Assembly: GCF_021869535.1 (NCBI RefSeq)
Contig: NW_026262712.1
Coordinates: 99,452,140-99,516,139 of the forward strand
Length of the DNA: 64,000 nt
Direction: 5' to 3'
Source of the DNA: Mytilus californianus
Lineage: Eukaryota > Mollusca > Bivalvia > Mytilida > Mytilidae
In this document: positions 1 to 10,584 of the stretch, piece after piece
Layout: each line of letters starts with the position of its first letter
Position numbering within the stretch: position 1 is the first letter of the stretch
Program-made: the position numbers and the translations under genes
The notes under the pieces: generated by a model
Seen by the model: the letters and a program-made list of their open reading frames with translations, nothing else
What the model was told of the DNA's origin: nothing
The model's database searches: none

Positions 1-794
1 TATGTGGTCAATATAAGATTGAATAAACAAATTCTTAAGAATCTGAAATATTTAAAGTAAAAAAAATATGTGCGAGCATCTTACTATTTCTTGAAATAAA
101 AGGGGGCGAAACTGTGAGATTGCAACCTGCACAGACTGAAATAAACATCTTTCGACTTTTCTAATTGTTTGATTTTTAGTTTCATTATAAACATTCATGT
201 AGTGAAAAGACCAGTTATTTAATGTTAACCATAACAAATAAATTGAAAATATAGATAAAAACAAATAAAAAATAAATTAATGAAAATTGAAATTTCAATG
301 AATTCAAAAACCAGTAAACACATTATAAAACTTTTCTTCGTGATTGCTTGAATTGCGTTGTTCATTGTTTTAATGCATTAATTCATCAAAAAAGAATAAT
401 TTGGAAGAAACAAATCCATAAATACGCAACGATTCTAGTTACAATTAGTCTTCCTGAATAGCTTGAATGACTTGTTCCTTTTTCCTACGAGGCTGACTTC
501 ATGCAAGTGCTTCTTATGGCGATTGAAAAGAAACTACCATTATCTTGAAACTTCATTTTCCATGATGTCCTCTCACTGTATAGTGCAAAGTTTGGGACAA
601 TGTTGAACGCGTATTGCCCATTGAACTTGAATATAAAAGACTCAACAGATACATGCAGTTAACTCTATAATTACATATCTTGAAATCGCCGATAAGGGTT
701 AGTTGAGAACAAATTTTACGACAAAAGAGATGATTTCAGCTACCGAATTGTAAACTTTTCATTTCTATGTAGCAACATTACAGCAACGCTTGCA

Positions 795-839
<45 letters not shown>

Positions 840-1130
840 ACCTCTGAAACCATGCAAAGTCGGAAATATTTATCATATGACGTATAAATGTAGTGTTTTG
901 TATTTCCTAAATTTGTCTTTGCATGCTCAGTCGACGTACTGCCCGCGAAATTTAAAAAAAACTCTTTGTTTCAACACTTGCCCAACTGTAACGCGATTTC
1001 GCGACATCTTCCTGTGGAGTATATATCTCCAAGTTGATACAATATTCCAGAGCTTGCAATTACTTTCACGATTTCCTTGAGGTTACTGCTCACAATGAAG
1101 CTATTAAATAAAGGCAACTATAGTATACCG
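1..1130. other. AT-rich stretch without a recognisable gene
   Basis: No reading frame here has a recognisable domain, signal peptide or convincing exon boundary. The longest open frames (about 70 codons) have compositions expected of AT-rich noncoding DNA. I see no tandem repeat or inverted repeat of note. Confidence 0.5.
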
Positions 1131-1149
1131 CTATTCAATAGTCATAAAT

Positions 1150-1440
1150 CGATTTAACTGAAACAAAACCGGGTCACAAAACAAAACCGAGAGAAACCCA
1201 TCAACTATAAAAGGAAAACAACGGAATAACAGAAACACTGAACTGCTACAAAAACAAACGCCAACATACATAGAAACGGACTATTTGATAACAACTGCCA
1301 TATGCCTGACTTGGTAGAGGACATTTGAAGAAAAATGGTGGTTTGAACCTGGTTTTAAACCAGAGTTCAAATGCAAAGTTGAAATCATTCCTTCGAAAAA
1401 TTTATGGACGCCACTACAAGTTAGTTGACAGTTATGAAAT
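1150..1440 (+). repeat. Interspersed repeat, family A (diverged copy)
   Basis: This stretch shares the family A block with two other places in the window (30955-31290 and 50630-51010): an ACTG(C/T)CATAT..CCTGACTTGGTA segment followed by AAAATGGTGG and TTGAACCTGGTT. This copy is diverged and lacks the later CTCACTTGTA-GACAGTC block. It runs into a fragment of a Penelope-like 3' tail. No coding capacity is visible. I believe the family is a mobile, SINE- or MITE-like repeat common in mussels. Confidence 0.5.
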
Positions 1441-1499
1441 ATCTGATTCGCCAGATGACGACGAATAAGTTCCAATCGACGTAACCAAAAAACCGTAAT

Positions 1500-1800
1500 C
1501 TCTGCCTTGAATGTCACCTGTCGAATAAGGCTTATCACCGAGTAAGGTATTACATGAGCCACAAGACGTGTGTCACATGTGGAACAAGATCTGGTTACCC
1601 TTTGAGAGCCCATTAGTTCACCCCAAATATTTTTGGGGGTTTGTGTTACTCAGTCTGTAGTTTATATGTTGTGTTTTGTGTACTGTTGCTTGTCTTTTTC
1701 GTTTTTTTGTCCCGGCTATGTCAGTTCGTTTTCAAATTATGAGTTTGAATGTCCCTTTGATATCTTTCGTCTCTCTTTAAGTAGTAAAAGTTTTAAAAAT
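1500..1800 (+). repeat. 3'-tail fragment of a Penelope-like (Naiad-like) element
   Basis: The stretch matches the noncoding region downstream of the RT in the large Penelope-like copy at 49435-52590 (which lies on the minus strand). Shared blocks include CACATGTGGA.CA.GATCTG, a run like TTTTTGGGGGTTTGTGTT, TATGTTGTGTTTTGTGTACT and the closing GTCCCTTTGATATCTTTCGT. No RT coding sequence is attached, so this is a 5'-truncated copy consisting of the tail only. Confidence 0.55.
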
Positions 1801-1831
1801 TGTGGTTAAATGTATCATGATTACGATTTGG

Positions 1832-1834
<3 letters not shown>

Positions 1835-1867
<33 letters not shown>
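1835..1867. repeat. (TA)n microsatellite
   Basis: About 16 uninterrupted TA units directly abut the first unit of the 540-bp tandem array. A second (TA)n tract sits at the other end of that array, so the two microsatellites bracket it. Confidence 0.9.
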
Positions 1868-1870
<3 letters not shown>

Positions 1871-3110
1871 TTTTGTTAAAATATACTTTTTCACTATTTT
1901 TGGTCTTTTGGAAAATGTTGTTTGTGCTGTATTTAGACCACTCTACTAAGAAATTTGTTTTGCATGCACACATATAAAAATTGCGGTTTTTATTTAACGC
2001 AATCATAGGTTTGAACGTTGTTTTCAATTTAGACTTGTTTATATTTTTTTCGTTTGGGCTTGTATTATATTTGCCTTCGGGTTTATATGATCCGTTCATC
2101 CTATTTTGACTCTTCAAAATTCAAGAGTCAATCCCAAATTGAGGTAAATTATATGGCCTTCCAAATACCGTTTCGATTCCTAACATCACTGAAGAGACAT
2201 TAATTGTCGAAATCCGATATGGTGTACAAATTTTTGCACCTCATGTTTGTGGTATACCATCTTTTCCGCAAGTTTATTGTTTTCTGTTTGGTATTTAATT
2301 AATAAATTAAGATCCATTTTTACATCTGGTGATCCGTTTATTTGGCAATCGCCATGGCAGTCAGCAGGGTTTAAGAACATCCGTTGTTCGACCTGCTAGT
2401 CAAATGCGTTTTGTTAAAATATACTTTTTCACTATTTTTGGTCTTTTGGAAAATGTTGTTTGTGCTGTATTTAGACCACTCTACCAAGAAATTTGTTTTG
2501 CATGCACACGTATAAAAATTGCGGTTTTTATCCAACGCAATCATAGGTTCGAACGTTGTTTTCAATTTAGACTTGTTTATATTTTTTCGTTTGGGCTTGT
2601 ATTATATTTGCCTTCGGGTTTATATGATTCGTTCATCCTATTTTGACTCTTTCAAAATTTAAGAGTCTATCCTAAATTGAGGTAAATTATATATCCTTCC
2701 AAATACCGTTTCGATTCCTAACATCACTGAAGAGACATTAATTGTCGAAATCCGGATATGGTGTACAAAAACCTTTGCACCTTTTGTTTGCGGTATACCA
2801 TCTTTTCCGCAAGTCTATTGTTTTCTGTTTAGTATTAAATTTATAATTAAGATCCATTTATTACATCAGTGATCCGTTTATTTGGCAATCGCCAATGGCA
2901 GTCAGCAGGGTTTAAGAACATCAGTTGTTCGACCTGCTAGTCAAATGCGTTTTGTTAAAATATACTTTTTCACTCATTTGGTCTGTTGGAAAATGTTGTT
3001 TGTGCTGTATTTAGACCCCTCTACCAAGAAATTTGTTTTGCATGCACACGTATAAAAATTGCGGTTTTTATCCAACGTAATCATAGGTTGTTTTCAATTT
3101 AGACTTGTAT
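1868..3110 (+). repeat. Tandem array, period about 540 bp, 2.3 copies
   Basis: The phrase ATGCGTTTTGTTAAAATATA begins three successive units, at about 1867, 2405 and 2946. The units stay collinear through AAATTTGTTTTGCATGCACA, GGCTTGTATTATATTTGCCT, ACATCACTGAAGAGACATTA and GTGGTATACCATCTTTTCCG or close variants. The third unit is truncated after about 165 bp. Units 1 and 2 are nearly identical apart from scattered substitutions and small indels; unit 3 has more. Open frames of 64-105 codons run through the units on both strands, but each is broken in another unit, so I do not treat them as genes. Confidence 0.85.
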
Positions 3111-3131
3111 ATATATTATATATATATATAT
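3105..3131. repeat. (TA)n microsatellite closing the 540-bp array
   Basis: An interrupted TA tract terminates the partial third unit of the array. Together with the tract at 1835-1867 it suggests an array that grew between, or ended at, AT dinucleotide runs. Confidence 0.8.
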
Positions 3132-3239
3132 CACCGTCAGCAAATTAACTTATTTTCGCGGATAATTGTCTAATTGCATTTAATCTTCTTCACTTTACTG
3201 TGAGGGGATTTTTTTTACCGATTTTCATTACTACAACTT

Positions 3240-3350
3240 AATGTCTTAAAGTAAAAAGATATCAAAGGGACAATCGATCTCAAACCATGAATCAAAGAAA
3301 CTTAAATAAAACCAAGAGACGAACAACAGCCCACAAAACACAGCACAGCA
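3240..3350 (-). repeat. Penelope-like 3'-tail fragment, reverse orientation
   Basis: AAAAAGATATCAAAGGGACA followed by a diverged stretch and CACAAAACACAGCAC is the reverse complement of the end of the Penelope-like tail seen at 1500-1800. The match is short and diverged, so confidence is limited. Confidence 0.35.
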
Positions 3351-3660
3351 TGAAAACGATCACTGCCTAATACAGCGAATGATCATATGAGGTCAGGAAG
3401 GGTATTCAACCTCTTCATTTACTTAATACCACAACTGCTTATAATGTTTTACATACTCAATGACCTACATTTGTATTTTAAAAGCTTATGTTGAAAACAC
3501 TCAAAACATCTTTCATTCAAATAATTAAAGAGATTAAACTTCTAAACACATTTAACATGTCTAATACGTTTATAAACAAAATAAAAGGCTGCAGCATTAT
3601 ATTTAGTTCGTTTACATCCCGCTTAAGACAACCACGTGTTTTTAAACGATTGTTTCTTAT

Positions 3661-3666
3661 TTCAAT
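3661..3666. repeat. Left target site duplication TTCAAT
   Basis: The hexamer sits immediately outside the left terminal inverted repeat and is identical to 7150-7155 on the far side of the element. Confidence 0.7.
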
Positions 3667-4382
3667 GGTCCGTGTAACACTTATCAATTCAAAGTTATAA
3701 AAAGTTTTCCAATTTCGATTTTTGGAATTTTGATCAAAATTTTAAAATATCAAAATTCCAAATTATTTAAAAGTTTTGAAATTTTGAAATTTTCACCAAA
3801 TAATTAAAATTTTAAAATTCTAAATATCGTTTTTAAATTTGATAGTTTAGATATTTGATCAAACTTTAAAAGTATCAAACTTAACGTGCAGGTTTGATTA
3901 TTTCGCTTTTTGAAAGTTTTTTTTTTTTTAATTTTTGATTAAGATATCAAAAATAGAAAAGGGGCGAAAAGAGGGGTACCTGTAAACTGCGAAATGTAAT
4001 AAAAGCGGAACGAAGCGAAACAAAATGAAGTGAAAAGTTACTGTTACTTAAACGTTAATGTATAAAATTAAACCAGAGGCAGACAGTTGTAAGAGGTGAA
4101 AAATTGGATAACAAAATAAATATTTCTCAAAAAAAGAGAATTCATTTTAAAACAAGACGCACGGTTCTGATTATGATCATTCATACATAGGAATAGAAAA
4201 CACGGAATATAGCAAATCATTTTTAATTGCAAAATAAATAATCTAAAGAAGAAGTTTTTTTATGGACATCACATGAGATAACAGTATCCTGAAAATATTA
4301 AGGTTTTGCATCTATTGAGAAAAAATATGTAAACCTATTTAAACTGGCATCAAACAAGTTGATTTACGTTTTGAAAAATCTC
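3667..4382 (+). repeat. Left terminal inverted repeat arm
   Basis: The arm pairs with 6601-7149. Its outer third is built of runs such as CAAAATTTTAAAATATCAAA. Its inner end reads AAACCTATTTAAACTGGCAT..GTTGATTTAC, complementary to the start of the right arm. Relative to the right arm it carries about 170 extra bases near 3985-4155, between GGGGTACCTG and CTGATTATGATCATT, so one arm has gained or the other has lost that block. Confidence 0.8.
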
Positions 4383-4919
4383 CAACATAAGCTTTATAGC
4401 GTTTCAGATAAATAATTCAGAACTATTTGGTTTACCAAGCATCAATCATTTAGGAGTAACAGTGAAAACTGACCAACTCGCAGTAGGTCAAATAGTATGG
4501 TTAGGTTGAGTATGTATATATATTTTCTACTGAACTTTAAACAAAAAAATGGCTCAATACACGTTGTGTTATCTCAAACGAGCGTTTCGTCTACAAAAAG
4601 ACGTATCAGTGACACTCGAATCAAATTAAGTTAAAAAGGCCAATAAAGTCTAATAAAATTAAAAAGGCAAAATAAAGTAAACGTTAACATCAAACTCATC
4701 GTATTGGTTTTGTAAAAGCTGAACACATTCATATCATATAAACGTATACCATTAACATTATTTTTAGCCTGCATACTTATGTTATAGTTGCCGCTGTACA
4801 TTAAGCGCCCATCTATCCATTTGTAGGTGTCGGCATTTTGAAAATTGAAATTAATTTTTAAAAGTTTATATCAGCGATAAATGGTAATCTATGAATATGA
4901 AAAGGTGGGAGCCTAGTCA

Positions 4920-5175
4920 GGGAACGATCATTTTACTTTAAAGGGGGGTATGTCTTTTTCCTAAAAAAAATATTTTGATCCCCAATTTGATGGGGAAAAA
5001 ATATTATGTACAAGCAGAGGACAAAAAAAAAATATTCTGTATCCAGATTTTCCCCATGCCTTGTAGTGTTAACTTTTGAACCAAATAATTTGATTAATTA
5101 CGTTGAAAAACTTAGTAAAATTCTCAAATCGACAAAACAACCATACCCCCACTTTTGATGTTAAATGGTTGCTCC
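4920..5175. mobile_element. Short MITE with GGGAAC...CTCCC ends (copy 1)
   Basis: The ends form an imperfect inverted repeat of about 33 bp: GGAACGATCATTTTACTTTA at the left against TTTGATGTTAAATGGTTGCT at the right, followed inward by GGGGGGTATG and CATACCCCC. The interior is A-rich and contains GATCCCCAATTTGATGGGGA. A diverged relative with an expanded poly-G tract lies at 48471-48770. It has no coding capacity and lies inside the larger inverted-repeat element. Confidence 0.7.
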
Positions 5176-5829
5176 CTTAGACAACGTTTGGACTGATGCT
5201 TGTAAAAAGTATATGCATTTATCATATATGTAGCTCGATTAGGGGTCCTCAATCCGCCACTTTTTTTAAATAGCAAATAAAAGGAAACGGGATTTTTTTG
5301 TATTAAAGGATAGTTCCGTATTTGTTATTTGAGCATTTTTAAGTTATCGTACGACAATCAACTTTCAGCAAAGTAAAAGAAGACAGGTACGTCCAGTCAG
5401 AATTGGGCGTGTAAAGAGAGTGCCCCGCTGTCTGCATGATGGATTTTTAATTTTTGGCCATACACCAATGTTACTCTCGAAAAACCAGGACAATGTAAAA
5501 CGCTGAATTTTAATTTAAGCATTCACATACAGAACGCTGAAAACTGAATATTTGAATGTCAAGTAAATATAAGAACCGAAACAATTGAAGAGGTGTTTGG
5601 CCATATCAAAATCCATCTAAGGGCTACTTTGCCCGAGGCAGTTGAAACCTAAGTTTCTTTGTAATTTGTATGTAAAAGAACTATTTCAAATTATCGATCG
5701 TTGGTTGCCAGTGGCAAATATTTCATGCATGTTCAGTACGATAACAAATTAGCAATAAATACAACAGGGAGGGATTGTGCTTGATATTCATATGATGAAT
5801 ACATAATCTTTCAATTAGTTTAACTGAGG

Positions 5830-6180
5830 TCTGGAGCTGGCATGTCAGTAACTGCTAGTAGTCCTTTGTTAGTTTATATATCATTGTCATTTTGATTAGT
5901 TCTTTTGTTTCCTATTTTGACGTAGGACTCGGACTTCTTGAAAAGAGCATTTTACTGTGCGTATTGCTGTGTGTTTGTTTTTTCTACATTGGCTAGAGGT
6001 ATAGGGGAGGGTTGAGATCTCACTCTCTGGCTATTTTAGTCTTGTATGATTTTAATTTTAATTGATTGTTATATTTCGGAGTTTAGTATGACGTCCATTA
6101 TCACTGAACAAGTACACATTTTTGTCTAGGGGCTAGCTGAAGCACGCCTAGCACATCGTTCATTGCGACACCATACATTC
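5830..6180 (+). repeat. Interspersed repeat, family D
   Basis: Blocks such as GTGTGTTTGTTTTTTCTACA, TTGGCTAGAGGTATAGGGGA and GGGTTGAGATCTCACT, followed by ATTATCACTGAACAAGTACA, belong to a repeat I recognise as very common in mussel DNA. The 3' part of what I take to be the same family recurs at 61404-61545. It is nested in the interior of the 3667-7149 element. Confidence 0.55.
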
Positions 6181-6184
6181 TGTA

Positions 6185-6585
6185 TTCCTTCTGTATCAAT
6201 ACTTGTGTCTTTCTATGTTTTGATGTTACACTTTTATTTCAGATAAGGGTGAAGGTTTGGTACCATTAAAACTTTTAAACCCGCTGTAATTGTTTGCACC
6301 TGTCCTAAGTCAGGAATCTGATGTTCAGTAATTGTCAATTGTTGATGTGGTTCATAAGTGTTTCTCGTTTCTCGTTTTTTATATAGATTAGACAGTTGTT
6401 TTTCCCGTTTTAATGGTTTTACACTAGTATTTTGGGACCCTTTATAGCTTGCTGTTCGGTGTGAGCCAAGGCTCCATGTTGAAGACCGTACTTTGACCTA
6501 TAATGGTTTACTTTTATAAATTGTGACTTGGATGGAGAGTTGTCTCATTGGCACTCATACCACATCTTCTTATATCTATTGGAAC
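6185..6585 (-). repeat. Interspersed repeat, family B (near full length)
   Basis: Read on the minus strand, this copy begins AAGATGTGGTATGAGTGCCA, continues ATGAGACAACTCTCCATCCA and AAGTAAACCATTATAGGTCA, then CACACCGAACAGCAAGCTAT, and ends in the CCTGACTTAGGACAGGTG / ACATAGAAAGACACA block. The same order recurs at 52595-53010, and parts recur at 9325-9500 and 32335-32650. It is noncoding and probably a SINE-like or other short non-autonomous element. Confidence 0.65.
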
Positions 6586-6600
6586 TGACACCAAATATAA

Positions 6601-7149
6601 GAGATTTTTTAAAAAGTAAATCAACTTATTTGATGCCGGTTTAAATAGGTTTAATTTTTTTTTTAATAGATGCAAAACCTTAAAACTTTCAGGATACGGT
6701 TATCTCATGTGATGTCTAATATGATTAATAAAAATCCGAATTCTTCTTTTAATTATTTAGTTTGTATTTAAAACTGATTTGATATACTTCGTGCTTTTTA
6801 TTCCTAACTAAGAATGATCATAATCAGAGACGTGTTTTCAGGTACCCCTCTTTTCGCCCTTTTTTTATTTTTTGATATGTTAATCAAAAATTTAAAAAAT
6901 CAAACTTTCAAAAAGCGAAATAATAAAAACTGCAAGTCAAGTTTAGTACTTTTAAAGTTTGATAAAATATCTAAACTATCAAAAACGATATTTATAATTT
7001 TAAAATTTTAATTATTTGGTGAAAATTTGAAAATTTCAAAACTTTTAAAAAATTTGGAATTTTGATATTTTAAAACTTTGATCAAAATTCCCAAAATCTA
7101 AAATTTCAAAACTTTTTGAAATTTTGAATTGATAAGTATTACACGGACC
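6601..7149 (-). repeat. Right terminal inverted repeat arm
   Basis: This is the reverse complement of most of 3667-4382, with TTTGATGCCGGTTTAAATAG at the inner end and TTGATAAGTATTACACGGAC at the outer end. The match includes CATCACATGAGATAAC / GTTATCTCATGTGATG and GGGGTACC / GGTACCCC. Confidence 0.8.
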
Positions 7150-7155
7150 TTCAAT
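7150..7155. repeat. Right target site duplication TTCAAT
   Basis: It matches 3661-3666 exactly and abuts the terminal CACGGACC of the right inverted repeat. Confidence 0.7.
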
Positions 7156-7830
7156 GTTGCCTACGATTTAGTCGCAAAGTCATGTTTGCATCTAAACATG
7201 ATTACAAAATGTAAATAAGTTTGACTTCGAAAAAACTCATTCTCCTCCCTGATATTGACAATTACCGATGTGCCCTCTTAACATAGAATAACAAAATGAT
7301 CGCTATTTGCAGATGGCAGATTTTTGGGCAACTGCAAACACTTCAATAGAAGGCTGTTCTATGAACAATAGTTAATAATTGCATCTTAAATTCATAAAAA
7401 AAATATTCCTAGACCTAAAAAATATACATTTATCTATTTTTTGAGCATACAAATATCGATCCCCCAAGATAAATTTTGCTTTTGGAACAATTTTTTTCAT
7501 TTTTTTAGGATTGTTCTGAATTTCAATTTTCGAGAAATATTGCGCAACAAACCGCTTATTTTTTTGTTTAATTTGGAAATAATGTATGGTTTTATATAAA
7601 GTTAATATGATCTTTTGGAAAATTTTATGGTACAAGAACTAGAAAATGACTTTTTGTTAAATAATCGCAAAACATTTGAATGTTTATTCATGACCTTTGA
7701 CCTTGATTTAACAAAAAATGCACCGTACGATTATTTTACGACAGTAAGTACAGATAATAAGCTTGCGAATGATATATAATACAGCCGTGTGTTAGGTGGG
7801 CGCATTAAAGCGTTAACTAAGCGTCTTTTC
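7156..7830. other. No gene recognised
   Basis: The only sizeable open frame, on the minus strand at 7372-7635, is lysine-, isoleucine- and phenylalanine-rich with no domain signature and fits chance in AT-rich DNA. I see no repeat structure here. Confidence 0.5.
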
Positions 7831-7839
7831 AAAATATGT

Positions 7840-7950
7840 CACTCTCCTAAGAATGGCTCTCAATTTAAATCTATATATTTTTACACTTAATGTAATGTTG
7901 TATTATATATTATTGAGAGATGAGACTTAAATAAAATATTGAATTGAATA
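7840..7950 (+). mobile_element. LINE 3'-end fragment (same tail type as the 24.9-27.3 kb element)
   Basis: TTGAGAGATGAGACTTAAAT then AAAATATTGAATTGAATATTG closely resembles the 3' terminus at 27310-27345 (GGTGAGACTCTAATAAAATA, TTGAATCTGAATCTG). The tail is a short repeat of TTGAAT-like units after an AATAAAATATTG signal, as in CR1/L2-type LINEs that end in short repeats rather than poly-A. Only the last 100 bp or so are present. Confidence 0.6.
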
Positions 7951-7954
7951 TTGA

Positions 7955-9320
7955 AAGGGTTCTGCTGTCTTTTTGGCTTCAGTGATTATAACAAAAAACT
8001 TGAAATACATACATGCGCTTGGGGAATCGGTCCACTATTTTATACTCATTTTGAATATAAATATTCCACTAGCGCCTTCGGAAATACGTGTATTTTAGTG
8101 GCGATTCATTTAAAGTGCCAATCTGCCTAAGAATCAGGCAGTGGTGAAAACATGACAAACAAAAACCCACTCAAGTTTACATTAATTTATGTTCAAAATG
8201 TATAATGATGTACGAATATAACTTTTGTTTCCTTTTCCTGTTCTGATAATTCAAGATATAATTTGGTTGAAATGCATTAGAAATTTACAACTAAGGGGAG
8301 CTAACTCCATTATTTGCTATCATTCTAACCAAAATTTATCTAGAGATTTCTCGAATTACCAGACACACGGAAACAAAAGACCTACCATTTCTAACTCAAG
8401 ATGAGGGTAACTTCAAAATAGGATGTTTAGGTTGGTGGGTTTTTTTCGGCCATGTTTTGATTTTTTTCAAAATTGCCTGATTTTAACAAAGACTGGCACT
8501 TAATATAACAATTTAATCCAATGAAATCACGATTTTATTTCGTTTGTTGTTACAAATATAAAGTGTCGTTTATTCATTTACCGTCGTCCTAAATATTCCT
8601 GAGATGACATTTGACATCAAACACTTAAATATTAATCCATTAATTAATTCCGGTAATCGTTAAATTGTTTGCCTTTATAGGCTTTATAGGTTAATCCATA
8701 TAATCGGCATGTGAAAAAAAATAATTTCGAAATTTTCAAAACCGGGGTAAACAAATCATTAAATTTGTAAATGTCTAGCATTAGGTCCGCTTGGTCTCAA
8801 CATGGGACCTGGATTTAAACTAGACACGTGCAGCTGTACCTCCACCCCTTGCCCTCCCAAGATTCGTATCATATTTTTGAAGTCTTGTGAAAAGCACGAC
8901 TCATGAATATATTTTATCACATGATCATAATCCATTATTAATTTCTTAGCTTGACACCCTAATTTGATTTAAAACGACAAAACAGCATTGACACAAAGTC
9001 AAATCGGAAGATGGAAACTACTGGCCCTTCGAAATTTTACATTGGTGACATTGCAAACTATATAATAAAATCTTGACTATGAAGAAGGGGTCTATTCCAG
9101 TTGGATGTATGTGTGCACATTCATTAAGGATGACCCCCTCCCCCTTTTTTTCTGTGGTTAGAGCCCTTTTAAAGGCCGTTTGTCCAGTGTTTGTCCTCCT
9201 ACCACTTTCGCTATATATCAATATGAATAAAGTAAATAAATGGATACTAGCTTCAGACCGTAATACACCACTTTTAATAAAAGTTTATAAAGCAAAGAAG
9301 CTTGCATATACATGAATATA
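7955..9320. other. No gene recognised
   Basis: Two overlapping open frames on opposite strands near 9018-9315 (67 and 80 codons) show no domain, signal peptide or splice context. The rest is AT-rich single-copy-looking DNA with TA-rich patches. Confidence 0.45.
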
Positions 9321-9324
9321 TAAT

Positions 9325-9500
9325 AGATATAGGAAGATGTGGTATATGAGTGCCAATGAGACAACTCTCCATCCAAGTAACAATTTATAAAAGTAAACCA
9401 TTATAGGTCAAGGTACGGCCTTCAACACAGAGCATTGGCTCACACCGAACAGCAAGCTATAAAGGGCCCCAAAATTACTAGTGTAAAACCATTAGCACAT
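9325..9500 (+). repeat. Interspersed repeat, family B (5' part)
   Basis: ATAGATATAGGAAGATGTGG, GTGCCAATGAGACAACTCTC, AAAGTAAACCATTATAGGTC and GGCTCACACCGAACAGCAAG occur in the same order as in the copies at 6185-6585 and 52595-53010. The copy stops after ACTAGTGTAAAACCATTA. Confidence 0.65.
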
Positions 9501-9877
9501 TTATTGAATTTCAGCCTATATTTACCTCTTCTTACATTTTCGTTATATAAGTAGAGAAGGAAGTTATTATAAATGAAATTATTTGGTCAGAGAGAAAATA
9601 TACCCTTAAAGAGTGCTTAAAATACTTTTGAAGATGAGTTCCATTTTTACAACAATCATGGACATCTAAATGCTATATAGAATCAAGGAATTAATCTATA
9701 TTGTTGTAGACGTTGATTTTCGTTAAAACCAGTTATAAATTGTAAAATCGTAACTTTAAAGATTTGTGTAAATTCTTGTGTCATGAATTTAATCATAGAA
9801 CTTAACTGCGATAGTGACCAATAATATTTGATACGCGTATGCTTCTCTGATGTATTCTGTCATGTGATGTAAATGTA

Positions 9878-9925
9878 ATAGATATAAGAACATGTGGTAT
9901 GAGTGCCAATGAGATAACCCTCCAT
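9878..9925 (+). repeat. Family B fragment
   Basis: TAATAGATATAAGAACATGT followed by GGTATGAGTGCCAATGAGAT repeats only the first 45 bases of family B. The stretches on either side (9500-9878 and 9925-10190) contain no recognisable gene. Confidence 0.6.
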
Positions 9926-10189
9926 CCAATTTGTTTGTTTAAAGATTTATTGGTTTTATTCAACTAGTAACATTGGAAAAAAACCTGGTTCCTCATTTTT
10001 TAACATTCTGCTGCTAGTCATCAGGACTTACAATCCCTAGATATTATTAAAGACTAACTCTCTGGGAATGAGGCAAAATTTATAAAAGTACATTTTAAAA
10101 ATCTTCACATCAGAAGGTTGTAGTCATCTTATTCTTGAACTGCATAGTTATGAACATACATTAATAAGGTCGTTAGTTTTCTCGTTTGA

Positions 10190-10365
10190 ATTGTTTTACA
10201 TTGTCATTTCGGGGCCTTTTATCGCTGACTATGCGGTATGGGCTTTGCTCATTGTTTAAGGCCGTACGTTGACCTGTAGTTGTTAATTTCTGTGTCATTT
10301 GGTCTCTTGTAGAGGGTTGTCTCATTGGCAATCATACCACATCTTCTTTTTTTATATAGATAAAG
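10190..10365 (-). repeat. Interspersed repeat, family B-prime
   Basis: On the minus strand this reads AAGATGTGGTATGATTGCCA, ATGAGACAACCCTCTACAAG, AGACCAAATGACACAGAAAT and GGCCTTAAACAATGAGCAAA. It is a relative of family B with its own second half, shared with 29650-29800, 47690-47830 and 49285-49430. Confidence 0.6.
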
Positions 10366-10584
10366 TAACTTTTCCATAAAAAATATTTGATGACATTTAT
10401 AGACAAATGACATGGAGTGAACTGCTGAAAAATTTGTATTGAACGTGAATTTTTAATAGACAGGTCATCATTGACCAATTTCGTCATCTTTTCTTGTGGT
10501 CACTAAAATTGATATTGGATTTTACAAAAGCACTGCAAATATTGGGCAGGTATGTTTTTTGTGAAATCACAGGGCCTAATTAGT

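Larger units (their letters stand above)
3667..7149. mobile_element. 3.5-kb non-autonomous element with long terminal inverted repeats
   Basis: The outermost bases form an inverted pair: GGTCCGTGTAACACTTATCA at the left and its near-complement ending CACGGACC at the right. The hexamer TTCAAT stands directly outside both ends (3661-3666 and 7150-7155), as expected for a 6-bp target site duplication. The arms are about 720 bp (left) and 550 bp (right); the interior of about 2.2 kb has no transposase-like frame. Six-base duplications are known for Polinton/Maverick, Dada and IS3EU transposons. The GG terminus does not match the AG start I associate with Polintons, so the superfamily stays open. 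The interior hosts three secondary insertions. Confidence 0.8.

Noticed and set aside
1281-1613. Minus-strand frame of 110 codons
   Set aside because: It lies within family A and Penelope-like tail repeats; other copies do not keep the frame.
2329-2646. Open frame of 105 codons in the tandem array
   Set aside because: The corresponding frame is broken in the neighbouring unit, and composition fits AT-rich noncoding DNA.
3667-7149. Calling the long-TIR element a Polinton/Maverick
   Set aside because: The 6-bp duplication fits, but no polymerase, integrase or capsid-like frame is present and the terminus is GG rather than AG.
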